Shown here piece by piece: positions 1-11,336 of a stretch of 64,000 bases of DNA (position 1 is the stretch's first letter; each line of letters begins with the position of its first letter). The stretch is from Petrolisthes cinctipes (lineage: Eukaryota > Arthropoda > Malacostraca > Decapoda > Porcellanidae). The notes beneath the pieces were generated by a model. That model did no database searches and was not told where the DNA came from. It saw nothing but the letters and a program-made list of their open reading frames with translations. The stretch is taken from positions 94,731 to 158,730 of the forward strand of contig JAWQEG010002454.1 of the NCBI GenBank assembly GCA_033782935.1, in the 5' to 3' direction. Position numbers and translations under genes: made by a program.

Positions 1-7
1 AGAAAAT

Positions 8-1958
8 ATGAGACCAGCTAAATTAAATAACAAAAGTATAGAAGAAATAGACAAAGAACTAGAAAACTTTCATGAAGAAATAACAAAGGCTATGAAGAAC
101 ATACCGAGAACAAAATACAAAACTTTACCCCATCCACGAATAAATGCAGAAACTAGAATAATACAAACACAATTCACTGACACATACAATTACATCGACA
201 AAAATGGACCAAATCTCTATACAATACACATGATAAAACAACTTCAACAACAATTACAAAATATATATAGAAGGAACAAACAAGAGGAATGGAACAGATT
301 AATAGAAAATATTAATGATACAAATGAATCAAAGGCATTTTGGAGGCAAATAAAGCAACTAGATGGATAGGAAAAAACTAAAACCCCGTATGTTAAGGAT
401 ACCAATGGAAACAAAATCTATGAAGATCATAAAAAGGAAAAAGCCTTCAGAAATATATGGAGTCAAGTTTTTAAAATCACTGAAGAAGAAAATGAGAATT
501 TTGATGAGGAACATGAAAATACAATAAAGGAATGGATGCAAGATAAAATTAAAGACATAACACCAAATGAAAGAGTTGACCTAGAGATAATACCAGATGC
601 AGGAAAAATAACAGAAGTAGAACTACTACATAATTTGAGAAAATTTAAAGAAAAAACACCAGGATTAACAGCTATTACTAAAAACATATTAATGAATCTA
701 CCAGAAAAAGGGATTGATAAACTACTAAACATATATAATGCGTCATTATCAGCAGGATACTTTCCTGATGAACTAAAAAAGACAAAAATGATTTTCATCC
801 CTAAGGAAGTAAAGGACAATAAAGCAATCATTAACTACAGACCAATATCTTTATTAGAAGTAACCGGAAAACTATTTGAAAAAATCATAAACAATAGACT
901 ACTTACATATTTAGAGAACAACAATTTACTAAACACAAGACAACACGGATTTAGGAAAAACAGAGGAACACAAACCGCATTAACAATCATCACTGATACT
1001 ATAGCAAGGGCGAAAGCAAACAAAGATCATGTTAACTTAACTTTAAGAGATATCAAAAAAGCATTTGACAAAGTTTGGCACATAGGTTTAAAATATAAAA
1101 TATTAAGAACAATACTACCATCATATATGTAACAAATCCTCTGTGATTATTTAACGGATAGACAAGTATACATACAAATAGGACATTACCTGGGATCACC
1201 ATTTGAATTAGAAAGTGGAGTTCCTCAAGGAGGATGTCTTTTACCAACCCTTTTTATTTTTTATACTTCAGACATGCCACAACCTACACCATACAGCGAA
1301 TATGTTGTATTTGCAGACGATATCACACAAATAGTAGCATATCCAGGGAAATCAAAAGAACTCTTATCAATGCACACAAAAAACGCTATTGAAAGCATAA
1401 ATAACTACGAAAGAAAATGGAAAATCCAGACTAATGCAACTAAATTCAAAATAATACCTATAGGTAGAACAACCTCAGCTCCAGTAGTGGCAGATGATGA
1501 AATATATGAGTATGCAACCGAAGGTACTGTACTTGGACTGAACATAATCAGAACAGGTTATAAAACCTTTATATCAGATAAAATTAATAAATTAAACCAC
1601 ATGCTTACTAGATTATACAAATTTAATGGACTTATTGTATTTAGCATTAATGAGATCAATTCCACAAGTAGCCATGAAAAATTCTAACTTATATTCACTT
1701 CAAATAATCCGAAATAGGGTAGTAAGATATATTTATAACATAAAATACCCTGATATAGTAAGCAATGAAGAACTACACAACCGAACTAATTTACCAAAAA
1801 TAAAAGAACTATTAGTGAATAGAGCAATAGATATTTGGAGAAAAATAACAGCACTAGAACTTAATAATAACTTATATGGACTAACAACTAACTATGAAGG
1901 AACCAAACAGAATAACTGGTTCCCTATAAGTTATTTACATATAAATGACAATGAATAA
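8..1958 (+). pseudogene. LINE reverse transcriptase, Jockey-superfamily-like, broken
   Basis: This is the reverse transcriptase part of a non-LTR retrotransposon, cut by the left window edge, so the endonuclease is not visible. Visible RT features in order are NYRPISLLEVTGKLFEKI (about 834-890), HGFRKNRGTQTAL, KAFDKVW, a PQGGCLLPTLF block near 1224, and the catalytic FADD near 1313. The C-terminal ELHNRTNLPKIKELLVNRA segment resembles the end of Jockey-type pol proteins. Frame 2 stays open from 8 to 1687 apart from a TAG at 368-370 and a TAA at 1130-1132. The final part (1626-1958) is in another frame, so there is also a frameshift near 1650. The element is therefore inactive. RT identity is certain; the clade is my inference from motif style. 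Confidence 0.85.
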
Positions 1959-2046
1959 TATAACTTGGCTAAAAGATTTTATGTGGACAGAGACAAAACT
2001 GTGTAAAACTCTGTACATACTATTATATAAAAAAATAAAATAAAAT

Positions 2047-2376
2047 AAAAAGATGAGGTGTAACCGGGACACAAGAAAAGTGAACTGGCCCTCAAAAAAA
2101 ATAAAAAATAAAAAAAATAACAAAATAAAAAATAAATAAATTAATAAAATAAAAAGATGAGGAGTAACTAGGAAACAAGAAAGTGAACTGGCCCTCCAAA
2201 TAGAAGAGAAAACAAATAATAATAAATAGATAAATAAATAAATAAAATAAAAAGAAGAGGTGTAACCGGGACACAAAAAAAGTGAACTGGCCCTCTAAGA
2301 ATAAATAAATAAACGAATAAAAATTAAATATATATAATAAAAAGATGAGATGTACCCGAGAAAAAAAAAAGTGCCT
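2047..2376 (+). repeat. Tandem repeats in the LINE 3' tail
   Basis: Four imperfect copies of a unit of roughly 95 bp follow the LINE coding region, beginning near 2049, 2152, 2249 and 2338. Each has a core (GATGAGGTGTAACCGGGACA, then AAAGTGAACTGGCCCTC) followed by an A-rich spacer of AAATA-type repeats. The last copy is degenerate. They are probably part of the LINE 3' UTR and tail, since they follow it directly on the same strand. Confidence 0.7.
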
Positions 2377-2700
2377 GTTTAGAATAAAAAAATGTTAAAT
2401 GTTAAAAAATAAGTAAAAAACAAAAATAAAATAAATAGAAAAATAAAGTGGTATTGTTAAAAATAAGAGTACTTGAATAATAAATAATATTGAGTGAGAG
2501 AGGGAAAATTGGAGAGTGAGAGAGAATTAAATGAAGAAATAGACGGTGACAAGAAAACAAATAAATAGATAGACGGTGGCAAATAAGCATATTGAATAGA
2601 TAGGCAGTGAAAAAGAAAGAGAATATTAAGCTTGAAAATGAAAATAAACATGGCAGCAACCTGGTTGAGCCCAGGAACTTGTACACTACTACTGTGTTTC
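2377..2700. other. A-rich non-coding stretch
   Basis: This AT-rich, adenine-biased sequence continues from the LINE tail. Reading frames on the minus strand here are low complexity (Phe, Leu and Ser runs) and are not credible genes. Nothing else is recognised. Confidence 0.5.
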
Positions 2701-2715
2701 TATTTCCTTACTAAC

Positions 2716-2913
2716 CTCTAGTGATATCTATCACACATTCTTTGTTTTTTCCTCTACTTCCACCACCATTGCCATTGCCATTGGCTGTAGTTTGTTGGTG
2801 TGACGGAGTGCACGAGGTGGACGAGGTATTGCAGGTGGAAGGAGGTATCGGGTGACGTGGATGTTGTAGTAGTCCCTGGCCGAATGAAAGTAGCGTCTGA
2901 TGGTACTCACTAC
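2716..2913 (-). other. Possible isolated exon (unrecognised)
   Basis: On the minus strand a 198-base open segment is bounded by an acceptor-like site after a CA-rich tract (ACACACTAG) and a donor-like site (CTAGAG, then GTTAGTAAG). Both flanking introns would be phase 1, which makes it a symmetrical exon. The product is rich in Ser, Thr, Gly and Asn, with HQQTTANGNGNGGGSRGK near its end. No family is recognised, and no neighbouring exon could be linked to it. Splice-like sites occur often by chance, so this is only a candidate. Confidence 0.2.
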
Positions 2914-2916
2914 CTA

Positions 2917-3168
2917 GTGTGTGTGCGCGTGTGTGTGTGTAGGTACAGGTGGATACAAGGTTGAATACAGTGTGGTTTAAAATTACAGCAAGTCTGAGCT
3001 CCGACATGGAGGGAGCTATTTGTCCACAGGGAATTCATAATTGGATCTAACTTGTGAGCACAGAGGTTAATTAAAATTAGCTTATTTTTGGAAACATAGA
3101 GATTCGATAATTTTCAGTTTCCTTGTATCCACCTGTACCTACGCGCGCACACACACACACACACACCC
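2917..3168. repeat. Inverted repeat with CA/TG-rich arms
   Basis: The left arm (about 2917-2961, ending TAGGTACAGGTGGATACAAG) is complementary to the right arm (about 3121-3168, starting CCTTGTATCCACCTGTACCT). A centre of about 160 bp separates them. The outer part of each arm is a TG/CA microsatellite. It may be a small foldback element. Confidence 0.6.
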
Positions 3169-3659
3169 ATCGGATCAGTTTTCACACAACGGTGGTAGTA
3201 TTGTCTATCTCCTAGTTTTACCTTTCTCAGATTTCAACACACACGTCAGTATAAATACTCACAGATACGGAAGGGTTTCATATCAAAAGACAGATGACGC
3301 CTTTCCCCCCTTTCAACACACCGACACACATACCCACACATTATGTATATATTGGAGCCTTTTGTACCTATCATTGTCATCTCATCATTTCCTCTTGACC
3401 ACTGAGGATGGTGACAGTGTACACCAAAACTGTTTGGTAATAAACTTCCGTCTGTCAGCATGAGGTTTTCTTTTCGTCATAGAGAATCACGCCAGAGTGC
3501 TTCCTCCAACCCAAATAGGGTTGGTTGGATATCAGTAGCCTATTGAGACAAATAAAAAGAGATATGAAATGAAAGGACGAATTGACCCTACTGTACTGTG
3601 AGAATGGTGTAGAGTAGAATGGAGCCTTGGAGCAACACTTGCACTTACAAGAAACCAAT

Positions 3660-4000
3660 ACTTATTTCTTCCTTCATCTCAGTTTCATTCTCTTTTACCT
3701 CGCTAATATTTTATCTTTTCGCATTCTCTATATCTGTTCTTCTCTTGGGTTTCCTCTCTTTCTCGCTCCTCACTCTGTCTCTATCTTTTGTTTACATATT
3801 CCTTCCGCTCTCCCACCATCTCATTATCTATCCATCACACTCTCTTCCTCTTACTCACTGTCTCTCCTTTTCATTTTCTCTCTCGCTCTCTTTCCTTTTC
3901 CCTCTCTCCTTCTCTCTCATTATCTATCCTTCTCGCTCTCCCTCGATCTGTTTTTCTCTATCCCTCCTATTTCCCTTTCCCTCTCTCTATCCTTGAGGAC
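3660..4000. repeat. Pyrimidine-rich (CT) low-complexity tract
   Basis: About 340 bases of C/T-biased sequence on the plus strand. All three plus frames stay open for this reason alone. No coding feature is supported. Confidence 0.75.
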
Positions 4001-4271
4001 TGGGACGACGCAAGTATGCTCATTTGTCAAGTATGTCTGTGAAGAATGTTTGAAGGCTTGTGACTCCATCTTACACTGGAATATTATTCGTGAACCGTAA
4101 TTATATATTATAGTCATGACTTGTGCGTGTATATGCCAGTCCATGAAGACTATTATTGAGAGAATATATTTTGTCAGTTTACCCATGTTTCTCCGTTATG
4201 ACCAGCCGTCGGAAAAACAAAATTTATTACAACTCATGTCATAATTCAGCCCTTTTGGATAACGGGGGTAA

Positions 4272-5234
4272 TCTTGTGACAGTTCAGGTCGTCTGGCGTT
4301 AGTCCAAGCACGTGAGTCCCCCACTCTCCACCATCTCCTTCGCCCCTGGCTACGTCCCGGTGCCCTGCGTCAGCGGGTCCCCTGGGTGTTCCCTCCCCCG
4401 GGGATCACGGTGGCGACAGACGCATCGGACGTAGGCTGGAGATACCAGTCTTGCCTGGGACATCAGCGGTGCGGGGGATGGAAGGAAGAGGAGAGGCTAC
4501 TACACATCAACGCCCGGGAGTTGATGGTAGCAAGGGAGTGGCTCAACAGACACCCATAAATTGCCAGGTTAGGCGTCTGCTTCGATATGGACAATGTTGC
4601 GGCCGTGCAGTGCCTGCAGAAACAGGGCACCGCGCGGTCGGAAATTCTCCTGTCCCTGTCAGAACAGATTTTTTCGATAGCGGCCAAGAGGTGCATTCAC
4701 CTCTCGGCCCGCTATGTGCCAGGGTGGGAGAACGATTGGGCGGACGCCCTATCCAGGTTCAAGGGGACGTCAGTCGAGTGGCAACTGCGTCCCCTTGTGT
4801 TCGAGTCACTCTGCCTTCGCTACGGGACACCGGAGGTGGACCTGTTCGCCTCCCCATCCACAGCCCTACTTCCTCTGTTCCTAACATTCTCTTCCAGGAC
4901 AGAGGCGGGAGGCCCGGACGCCTTCACAGAGGACTGGAACAGGTGGGGGTATCTCTACCTCTTCCCACCCTCAGCTACGTCAGTCCTCCTGAAGGTGATC
5001 CTCAAGCTGCGCACATTCAGGGGGAGGGTACTCCTCATAGCCCCCCTCTGGCCAGCGCAGCCGTGGTTCGGACAACTGTCCCGGTGGTACCCTCATCCTC
5101 TTCAGTTGGGATCGGCGTGCCTCTCCAGCACCCTGTCTGCACCACTCCAAGCGTCACTGAAACTACACGCTTGGAGTTTCTATGGGGAGTCCTCAGCAAA
5201 AGGTTCACTAAGGAGACAGTGGACAAGATGTTGA
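4272..5234 (+). pseudogene. DIRS RT/RNase H ORF, C-terminal part
   Basis: The frame begins after stops at 4260 and 4269. It reads a connection segment (LHHLLRPWLRPGALRQRVPW) and then RNase H motifs: ATDASDVGW (first Asp), INARELMVAREWL (Glu), FDMDNVAAVQCL (second Asp) and ENDWADALSR (last Asp). After this come EVDLFAS and a FPPSA...LLIAPLWPAQPWF stretch that resembles the dam-type methyltransferase region reported in DIRS pol proteins. A TAA at 4557-4559 interrupts the frame inside RNase H. The end overlaps the recombinase ORF in a different frame, as is usual for DIRS. The RT palm is absent because the element is truncated. Confidence 0.8.
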
Positions 5235-6214
5235 GGGCTCATCGTCAGTCGTCGGTGCGACAGTACGAATCGTGCTGGAAAAGATTCCAGGACTTCTTGC
5301 GAAGACACCCCTCCAGGGTCATCTCGGAGGACACGGTCCTGGAATTCCTCACGTGGCTCGCCGATTCCACCAACAGGGCCCCGGCGACGGTGCTTGCGCA
5401 TCACGCAGCCCTGTCTGATCCCCTCCTCCTAGGTTTCAACATTAAAGTTTTGGAGAGGCCTCTCTCTCTCCTGAGGATGGGGATTCGGGCGGGGACCGCA
5501 CCTCACCGGGCCCAGACTCCCTCCTGGTCCCTTCACCGTGTCCTTTCCTACCTGACCTTCGAGGGGGTCCCTCTGGAGGTTTGTCACCTCCTCCAGAAAG
5601 CTCTCTTCCTGCTCGCCTTAGCTACAGGGTACAGGGCCTCTCAGTTGGCAGCCCTTACCCGTCACACAGCCTTTTCATCTGTAAGCCCTAACCTTACTTC
5701 TCTAACTATCTCCCCCTCTCCTGCTTTCCTAGCTAAGAACGAGCAGGCTGACGACAGGATTGGCCCTCTCGCAGTACCCTCGTTCCTGAGGGATGGAAGT
5801 TACCACCCCCTCTGCCCAGTCCACGCTTTTACATCTTACGTGGAGGCGACGAGAGGGGCTTCTCCGGACCACCTCTACTACAACTCTAGGTCCGGTAACC
5901 CTCTCTTCCCTAGGTCAATCGCTCGCCTTCTCTGCTGAGTGATAGAGAACGGGGATCCCGGACACTCCCCTAGGGCTCACAGCGTTAGGGGCGTGGCCGC
6001 CTCCCTCGCCTTCCTCAGGACTCACTCGGTGGAGAGGGTTAGGGATTTGGGGGGCTGGACTTCCACTTCCTCCTTCAGGACGAGGTATCTGTTCCACTCG
6101 CTCTCCCCTACCCCCTGTGTGGCTATGGGTACTCCACCCTCCATTCCCCAGAGTCCCCGTGGGAGACACATGAGGGGGAGGGGCCACCCAAAGAGAAAAG
6201 GTCGGGCGACCTAA
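5130..6214 (+). pseudogene. DIRS tyrosine recombinase, one in-frame stop
   Basis: Tyrosine recombinases of DIRS elements integrate the circular DNA copy without target duplication. The N-terminal core-binding-like part (RQYESCWKRFQDFLRRH, then DTVLEFLTWLAD) is followed by the catalytic domain. The first Arg lies in ATGYRASQLAAL, the His-x-x-Arg box in HSVRGVAAS, and the Trp and Tyr in GGWTSTSSFRTRYL. A TGA at 5936-5938 separates the first Arg from the His-x-x-Arg box, but the frame is otherwise intact to the TAA at 6212. The open frame extends upstream to 4451, where it only shadows the RNase H ORF, so the true start is likely near 5130. The Arg/Gly-rich C-terminus may bind nucleic acid (inference). 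Confidence 0.82.
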
Positions 6215-6612
6215 TTCCCGTCACTATTCACCCCATAATTCACCCCCATCTTGTACAGCTTCATGCTCACCCCCATGTTTCGCATGTGTGTACATATGGT
6301 GCGAGTGTAAATAAATTACATTGTTACATTGACGGGGGGGTTCATGGTCACCCCCTCTCCTGTACCCGACCGCTCGAGTCTGCCTATAAAGACTTTACTT
6401 GGGTAACAATTCTGGTCTATAACAGAATGGTCTACGGTTTAGATTTTATTAGCTATTACACTTCCACCACAGCTAGTCCCCTAGCCAGTATTGGAAGGTG
6501 CTTTACCTTCAGCCTCACTCTGCTCGGTTATCTTTTGATTCCCCGCTCTCTCGACCGCTCTTAACTAGCACGTGATTGCCTCCACCTCACCTCCCACCTA
6601 CCGCATCGCATG
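6215..6612. other. DIRS 3' non-coding segment
   Basis: GC- and C-rich sequence between the recombinase stop and the inverted repeats. No domain is recognised in its short frames. It is treated as the 3' non-coding part of the DIRS element. Confidence 0.5.
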
Positions 6613-7032
6613 CATAGCAAATCCAGCTGTGCTGGTTCCACTATACCAATAATAGTGCATTTGTCGCGGCTTCTAGCCGCTTAAATTGTATTTATTGGTT
6701 GTGGAACCAGCACAGCTTTGACTGTCCCACCCACCTCCCGATGCGGCAGGCATTCACTTTCTTTCTCATTGGAGTGACCGAGCGGAGCCGAGCGGGGAGC
6801 GGGCTTAATACCTCATCACGCCACCACCAGGTGGCTCCACTATCAGTACAGCGCCAGATTTGAATTTTAATTTACTTCTGATGATCGTCACGGAATAGAC
6901 CCTTCTAGCCCAGATTATGCCTATACGGGGCCTGGGCTGGAGAAGGGGTGTATTCTATAGCAAATCCAGCTGTGCTGGTTCCACAACCAATAAATACAAT
7001 TTAAGCGGCTAGAAGCCGCGACAAATGCACTA
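6613..7032. repeat. Inverted repeats at the DIRS 3' end (ITR/ICR-like)
   Basis: Segment 6653-6717 is a perfect reverse complement of about 65 bases at 6968-7032. In addition, a 24-base arm at 6618-6641 (ATCCAGCTGTGCTGGTTCCA core) is repeated directly at 6961-6984, and is complementary to 6701-6717. The region is thus a set of nested inverted copies around a spacer of about 240 bp. DIRS elements carry an internal complementary region and an inverted right terminal repeat in this position, so I read it as those two parts. An unrelated palindromic MITE beside the DIRS is the alternative. Confidence 0.65.
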
Positions 7033-8000
7033 ATTTTCCAGCAACATCACGAGCACCGGGAGTCTGTTATGAGACAAATAAAACGATAACACAGGAAAGG
7101 AGAACGGATAATCGAGATACTATTAGCCTCTAGTGCTTACAATTGTACGGTAGCATAATAAAATTGTCTGGCATAAGGTAGAATGCAGCAACGCCATGGA
7201 TAGGAACACTCCGGGGGCTACGAAGCATCTCGCCTATGTGCAACAACTTCTACAACTGTGAATACCATGATGAATTATTAGACTAGACGTTATGTATGCA
7301 TGTATATAGATAAATTATAAATTGGTAAATGGTAACCTGTAGTTCAAAAATTTCCCTGTAGTCAGTATGGTCGACCTTTCCTGAATATTCCAGCTCGAAT
7401 TAATGGTTTTCAGTTGGAGTCGATAGTAATTTGAAAAGCACAAAAGAGTAATAGGTGGAGTGACAGGAAAACTGATTTGAATTTGAATATATTTCATTAT
7501 ATAAAGTTCATATATTGTTTTTGTTATTCCAGTTTCAATTTCTTTTCCCTAACTTTAAAGTAATTGCACTCCAAGTAAAAATCTGTCAATTTGACCCGAA
7601 AACCTTGGGTTAAACGTTGAATATTTTCCCACTTGTTCCATTATAAAAAATCTTAATATTCTCTCCATCTGTTTCGTATGCATTCTTCTCCATTTCTAAG
7701 CATTTTTCATTTGCATCTCAAAGATTCTCGTTTGCATTTCCACTTTCATGATAACACTTTCTCATCTCCTCCCGGAACAATTTTCAGTGTTCAGGGAAAA
7801 TTGGATTCACTTGTCTTCCAAGTCCCCTCTGTGACCTTTTTTTTTTTTTTTTTTACCTTTTCCTCTCTTTGTCCATCTTTCTGACAACCAACTTTTTGCT
7901 GGAAAAAGAATTGCACCACTGACACCTTTACTTGGGCTTTCATATGAAATCTTGTGCCCTTCCCTTTCTCTCCCGCACACTGGTGACTCTGTCCATATGA
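7033..8000. other. Non-coding stretch, nothing recognised
   Basis: AT-rich sequence with a short T run near 7838. No repeat family, gene or RNA could be supported. Confidence 0.5.
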
Positions 8001-8633
8001 ATGTTGATCCTTAAAATAAAAGGAGCCATGTCAATGCCACAGACATCGCAAGGTCCTCTACTTGCTTCTTTTTCAGCTTATACTCCTTCTGCACATTACT
8101 CTTTGCCAAGTGAGGTTGTTGGGTCGCCACCGATAGAAAAAACAAGAACTTCAGTGTCACATTTGATGGATCATATTTACAAAAAACAGTTATTACGGCT
8201 TCTATTCGAAGTCTCACATATGCAGCCGATGGTACCGCATAGTCGCCACAACTACGAATCAAAATCAGTAACTGAAAGAAAGCAAGTATTGTACTGTATC
8301 AAATTCGTCTGACAAATGCCGCCGAACCATTTACAATGGTGTGAAGTGTTAACTGTAAATAGTGCAGAAGACATGCTACTGCTGCTGCTGCCATCTATTA
8401 GACACGAGAGGCGCTACATTGGACCTTATATTTTCCGCCAATACATATCCATCCAGTACAACCACGAACAAAAGACTGTCGTCTCAAATGTACCTTCACG
8501 TCACATTGTTGTTAATGAACGTATGTTAAATCCTTCAGAGATGACTGGGAACGTGTTTGAAAGAAAAAGAAACCTGCTGGTTAGAGGTCAGAGTGACCCA
8601 ATTCTCAGTGTTAGTATTCGTCAGATGTTTTAA
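8001..8633 (+). pseudogene. Unrecognised reading frame with one internal stop
   Basis: A single frame runs about 210 codons from 8001 to 8633 with only one stop, a TGA at 8310-8312. The downstream half contains SIRHERRYIGPYIFRQYISI and VVNERMLNPSEMTGNVFERK. No family is recognised and no splice sites clearly bound it. It could be an old gene or transposon fragment, or chance. Two other frames in the same stretch are also partly open, which lowers the weight of this one. Confidence 0.2.
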
Positions 8634-9058
8634 ACGGTATTATATTATTGTTGGCATAGTGGAGGCTACTGGTACTCTGAAATGAGTGGCAAAATAGTTC
8701 CTATCATGAAGACGTCTGTTTGGGACGCATTATGGAGTAATTAGTGGTTTTAGTGTTGATACAAATTAATAGGCCCCTAAAGCTCCTAGAGAGTTACCAC
8801 AGTTGATCTACTCGCCCCTGGGGTGAGGCTGGGACGACTCCGTGCTTTGTAATGTCACCTTTTCTTCCAAAAATACTGATTTACAATGTAAATAGGTTCA
8901 TTTGCATGGTTGTGCAGAACACGAGAGTGGGATGTAAGGGAACCTTCCATTGCAGGGAAATTACCAGGAATAAATTGTCGTGGCTTATGTCAAGGTCGCA
9001 CACGTCGACAGTCAACTTTCCCGTGTATGTCTCCTGTTGCCAAGTGTAATGGAAGGTA

Positions 9059-9214
9059 CAGTCGGCGGCAGAAGTCCTGACGCCTCACCTGCTTCACAGA
9101 GGCACGCAGTGTTCATGGACTCGAAAAATACGCAAATTTTCTACACCTAATAATCTCGAGTCTATGAATGCCTTGGTGAAGCAACTGAGGAAACAGGACT
9201 TTTGCCGCCGACTG
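9059..9214. mobile_element. TA-target MITE (CAGTCGGCGGC ends)
   Basis: A palindromic element of 156 bp is bounded by TA on both sides. The left end CAGTCGGCGGCAGAAGTCCT pairs with the right end AGGACTTTTGCCGCCGACTG. CAG termini at a TA target suggest Tc1/mariner-type mobilisation. A rearranged relative lies at 27623-27705. Confidence 0.7.
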
Positions 9215-9992
9215 TACAGTATGCAAAGTTCAAAAGTCATTGTTTTACTCTCAAGTCACATATCATTCATAAAACAATGCAGCCTTATTATGATCATATA
9301 TAATTTGCAAATAGTTAAGTGACAGCTAACAGTATGAGAGAAAGGTGGTCGTTAGCCTTTCACCGGATTCCCTTGCACCAGGCCCATCACACACCAGGGG
9401 CCAAAACAAAGTAGTTTTACTAAAACCATGTATGTCAAATTGAAAGTCACAACAATCTACGATCAGAGTTCATAAACTGGAGGGGACAGGATTTTGTCTT
9501 TGACTGTATATGGAAGGTTGGAATGAACTTTTACTTTCGTCTGTATTTACTGGATATTGAAATATTATGATATCTATTATACTGCATGATTGGCGCAGAA
9601 ATTTTTATTGCATACCCATCTCGCAAAAAAACTTATTCATTTTGCAGTGGAATGCAATCGTTCGCTAAATTGCTTAGTGTAGAAATGCAATTAAGTAATC
9701 GTGCACTTGTAATATCATGGTTGTCTACAATTAATCCAGCACAGTTAGTGGTGCCATTTTGAATTTATTATGAAAAATAGCCAGTTATTTGATTGTGCAG
9801 TAGGTAAGCTGTGTTTCTTATGATTGATCTCAATTAAGGAGTTCATCTGTTGTCGGTAATTTGGAAGACTACTGCTTCCTCAAAGTCTTACATGGAAGCA
9901 GAGTAGTACTTCAGTGCACGAATATAAACTCTGTGCATTTTCCCCAAGTCGCAAGAAACTACACAATAAATAGTCCTTCGTGTTTGAATATG
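9215..9992. other. Non-coding stretch
   Basis: AT-rich sequence with no supported gene. A single Tc1-like end (TTTTGTCTTTGACTGTA) sits near 9494-9510 without a clear partner. Confidence 0.45.
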
Positions 9993-10147
9993 ACTTAAGG
10001 GACCCCGTGATGTAGTTCGAAAATTGGAGATAAATGAGTCCTTCAATTATTGCCACGAAATGGAAGGAGCGTGTTTAGTGGCATAGTCAAGAGATATCAG
10101 AAGCCACCAATTCCATTACACGATCACAGGGTCTTTAAGGGATTCAG
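9993..10147. mobile_element. TTAA-flanked foldback element, subfamily A
   Basis: A palindromic unit starts TTAAGGGACCCCGTGATG and ends GATCACAGGGTCTTTAA. Its arms contain the shared core: the AAATTGGAG motif, a TCAGAAGCC block, and a GTGGCATAG block near the centre. Relatives are at 11987, 23418, 48072 and 54920. Confidence 0.65.
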
Positions 10148-10484
10148 CCTTCTACTGTGCGGGAATTAGAGGGACTTTGAATCTATCATACTATGCCAGA
10201 TAACAGATTAGTATCTCAATTCAGATGTAGGGTATCTGATATTGTTACATAAGTTGGAGTAGCAAATAGCCCTTCATTTCGCCTACATTGGAAATGCCCT
10301 TAAAGGACTCTACCAGTAATATCACTCCTTCTTGCTCCCTCTTAATACAAGCAGCAAGAAATAATATTTTCTCTGGCATTCGTTTTCGTGGCATAATAAT
10401 TCGAGGATACTTCATTGTCAGCGAATTGAAGGGTACGGATTTCTCTTGACTCTGCTACAATATAGATCACCCTACTCTGATAAC

Positions 10485-10561
10485 CAGGTAGTCTGTTTCT
10501 TAGCACAGTTTGGAGGAATAAATGATTCTCCAATTTTTCAAAAAACGATTACTCCCTTTAA
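10485..10561. mobile_element. Foldback element, right half, degenerate
   Basis: The GTCTGTTTCTTAGCACAG and TTTGGAGGAATAAATGATTC segments match the right arm of the TTAA-flanked family and end at TTTAA near 10560. A matching left arm could not be placed with certainty. Confidence 0.4.
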
Positions 10562-11294
10562 TCCCATTCGCCAAAAGAAATTCACTTTTTTCCCCCACGT
10601 CCTTGATAACATTTTATATTTTGTAACTTTTTTTCTCGAGGTGACAACTAGACTACTTTCTGAAAATTACTGGTTACTCATACCAATTAATTAGAATCTG
10701 GGTCGCACTACAACACAAACAGGTCATATTGATACTGCACACATTGGGCTTTGGCACATTTGTGGATTCATGTTTAAAAATTACGTATAGACAGACCAAT
10801 ATGCTGTAAGTAGAAAATCTCCTTTAATTAATGTTTGGTATCCCTTGGTCGTTTCAGAGGAAATAATACCCCAGAATAGCGCAAGTCTCTTTGGAGTTCC
10901 CACGAGAGCCAAGTTCCGGTGGCAAAAAAATATAATAATAGTTATGGAAATGTTCCGACAACAAGTGCTTAACGATTAACCTGACCTTTGTTGGCGACAG
11001 TGTCAGTGAAGACGAAAAAAATCTTACCCAACCCTGACTGCAACAGAATACACTTCTTTGACACAGCTTAGCTCACTCATTCAGGATCCCCTCGCCCCGT
11101 GGGATTCTGGGCTCAAAATCCCTCCGCATCTTCCTCTTCTTTTTCTTCATTTTCATTCTCTTCCTTCTCTCCTCAGAATCCACATTTTAGAATTCAGGAG
11201 GTGGAGAATATTCCCTGGGCTCTGCAACTCCAACTTCACTCGGCGTTTTCCTCCTTACTTGTTGCTTTGGTCACTAAGGGAGGAGGCTGGCTGG

Positions 11295-11336
<42 letters not shown>

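Larger units (their letters stand above)
4272..7032 (+). mobile_element. DIRS1-like tyrosine-recombinase retrotransposon, 5' truncated
   Basis: The segment combines an RNase H and methyltransferase-like C-terminal part of a DIRS pol, an overlapping tyrosine recombinase in another frame, and a 3' non-coding zone with inverted repeats. That is the arrangement known for DIRS1-like elements, which have no integrase and no long direct terminal repeats. The 5' half, including the RT YxDD region, Gag and left terminal repeat, is missing. The local GC content is clearly higher than in the flanks. Both coding parts carry an in-frame stop, so the copy is dead. The right boundary is set at the end of the last inverted arm. 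Confidence 0.8.

Noticed and set aside
3619..4100. Overlapping plus-strand ORFs with apparent membrane segments
   Set aside because: C/T-rich low-complexity sequence gives Phe/Leu/Ser runs in all frames.
4451..5129. N-terminal extension of the DIRS recombinase frame
   Set aside because: This part is out of frame with the clear RNase H coding sequence and has no domain of its own.
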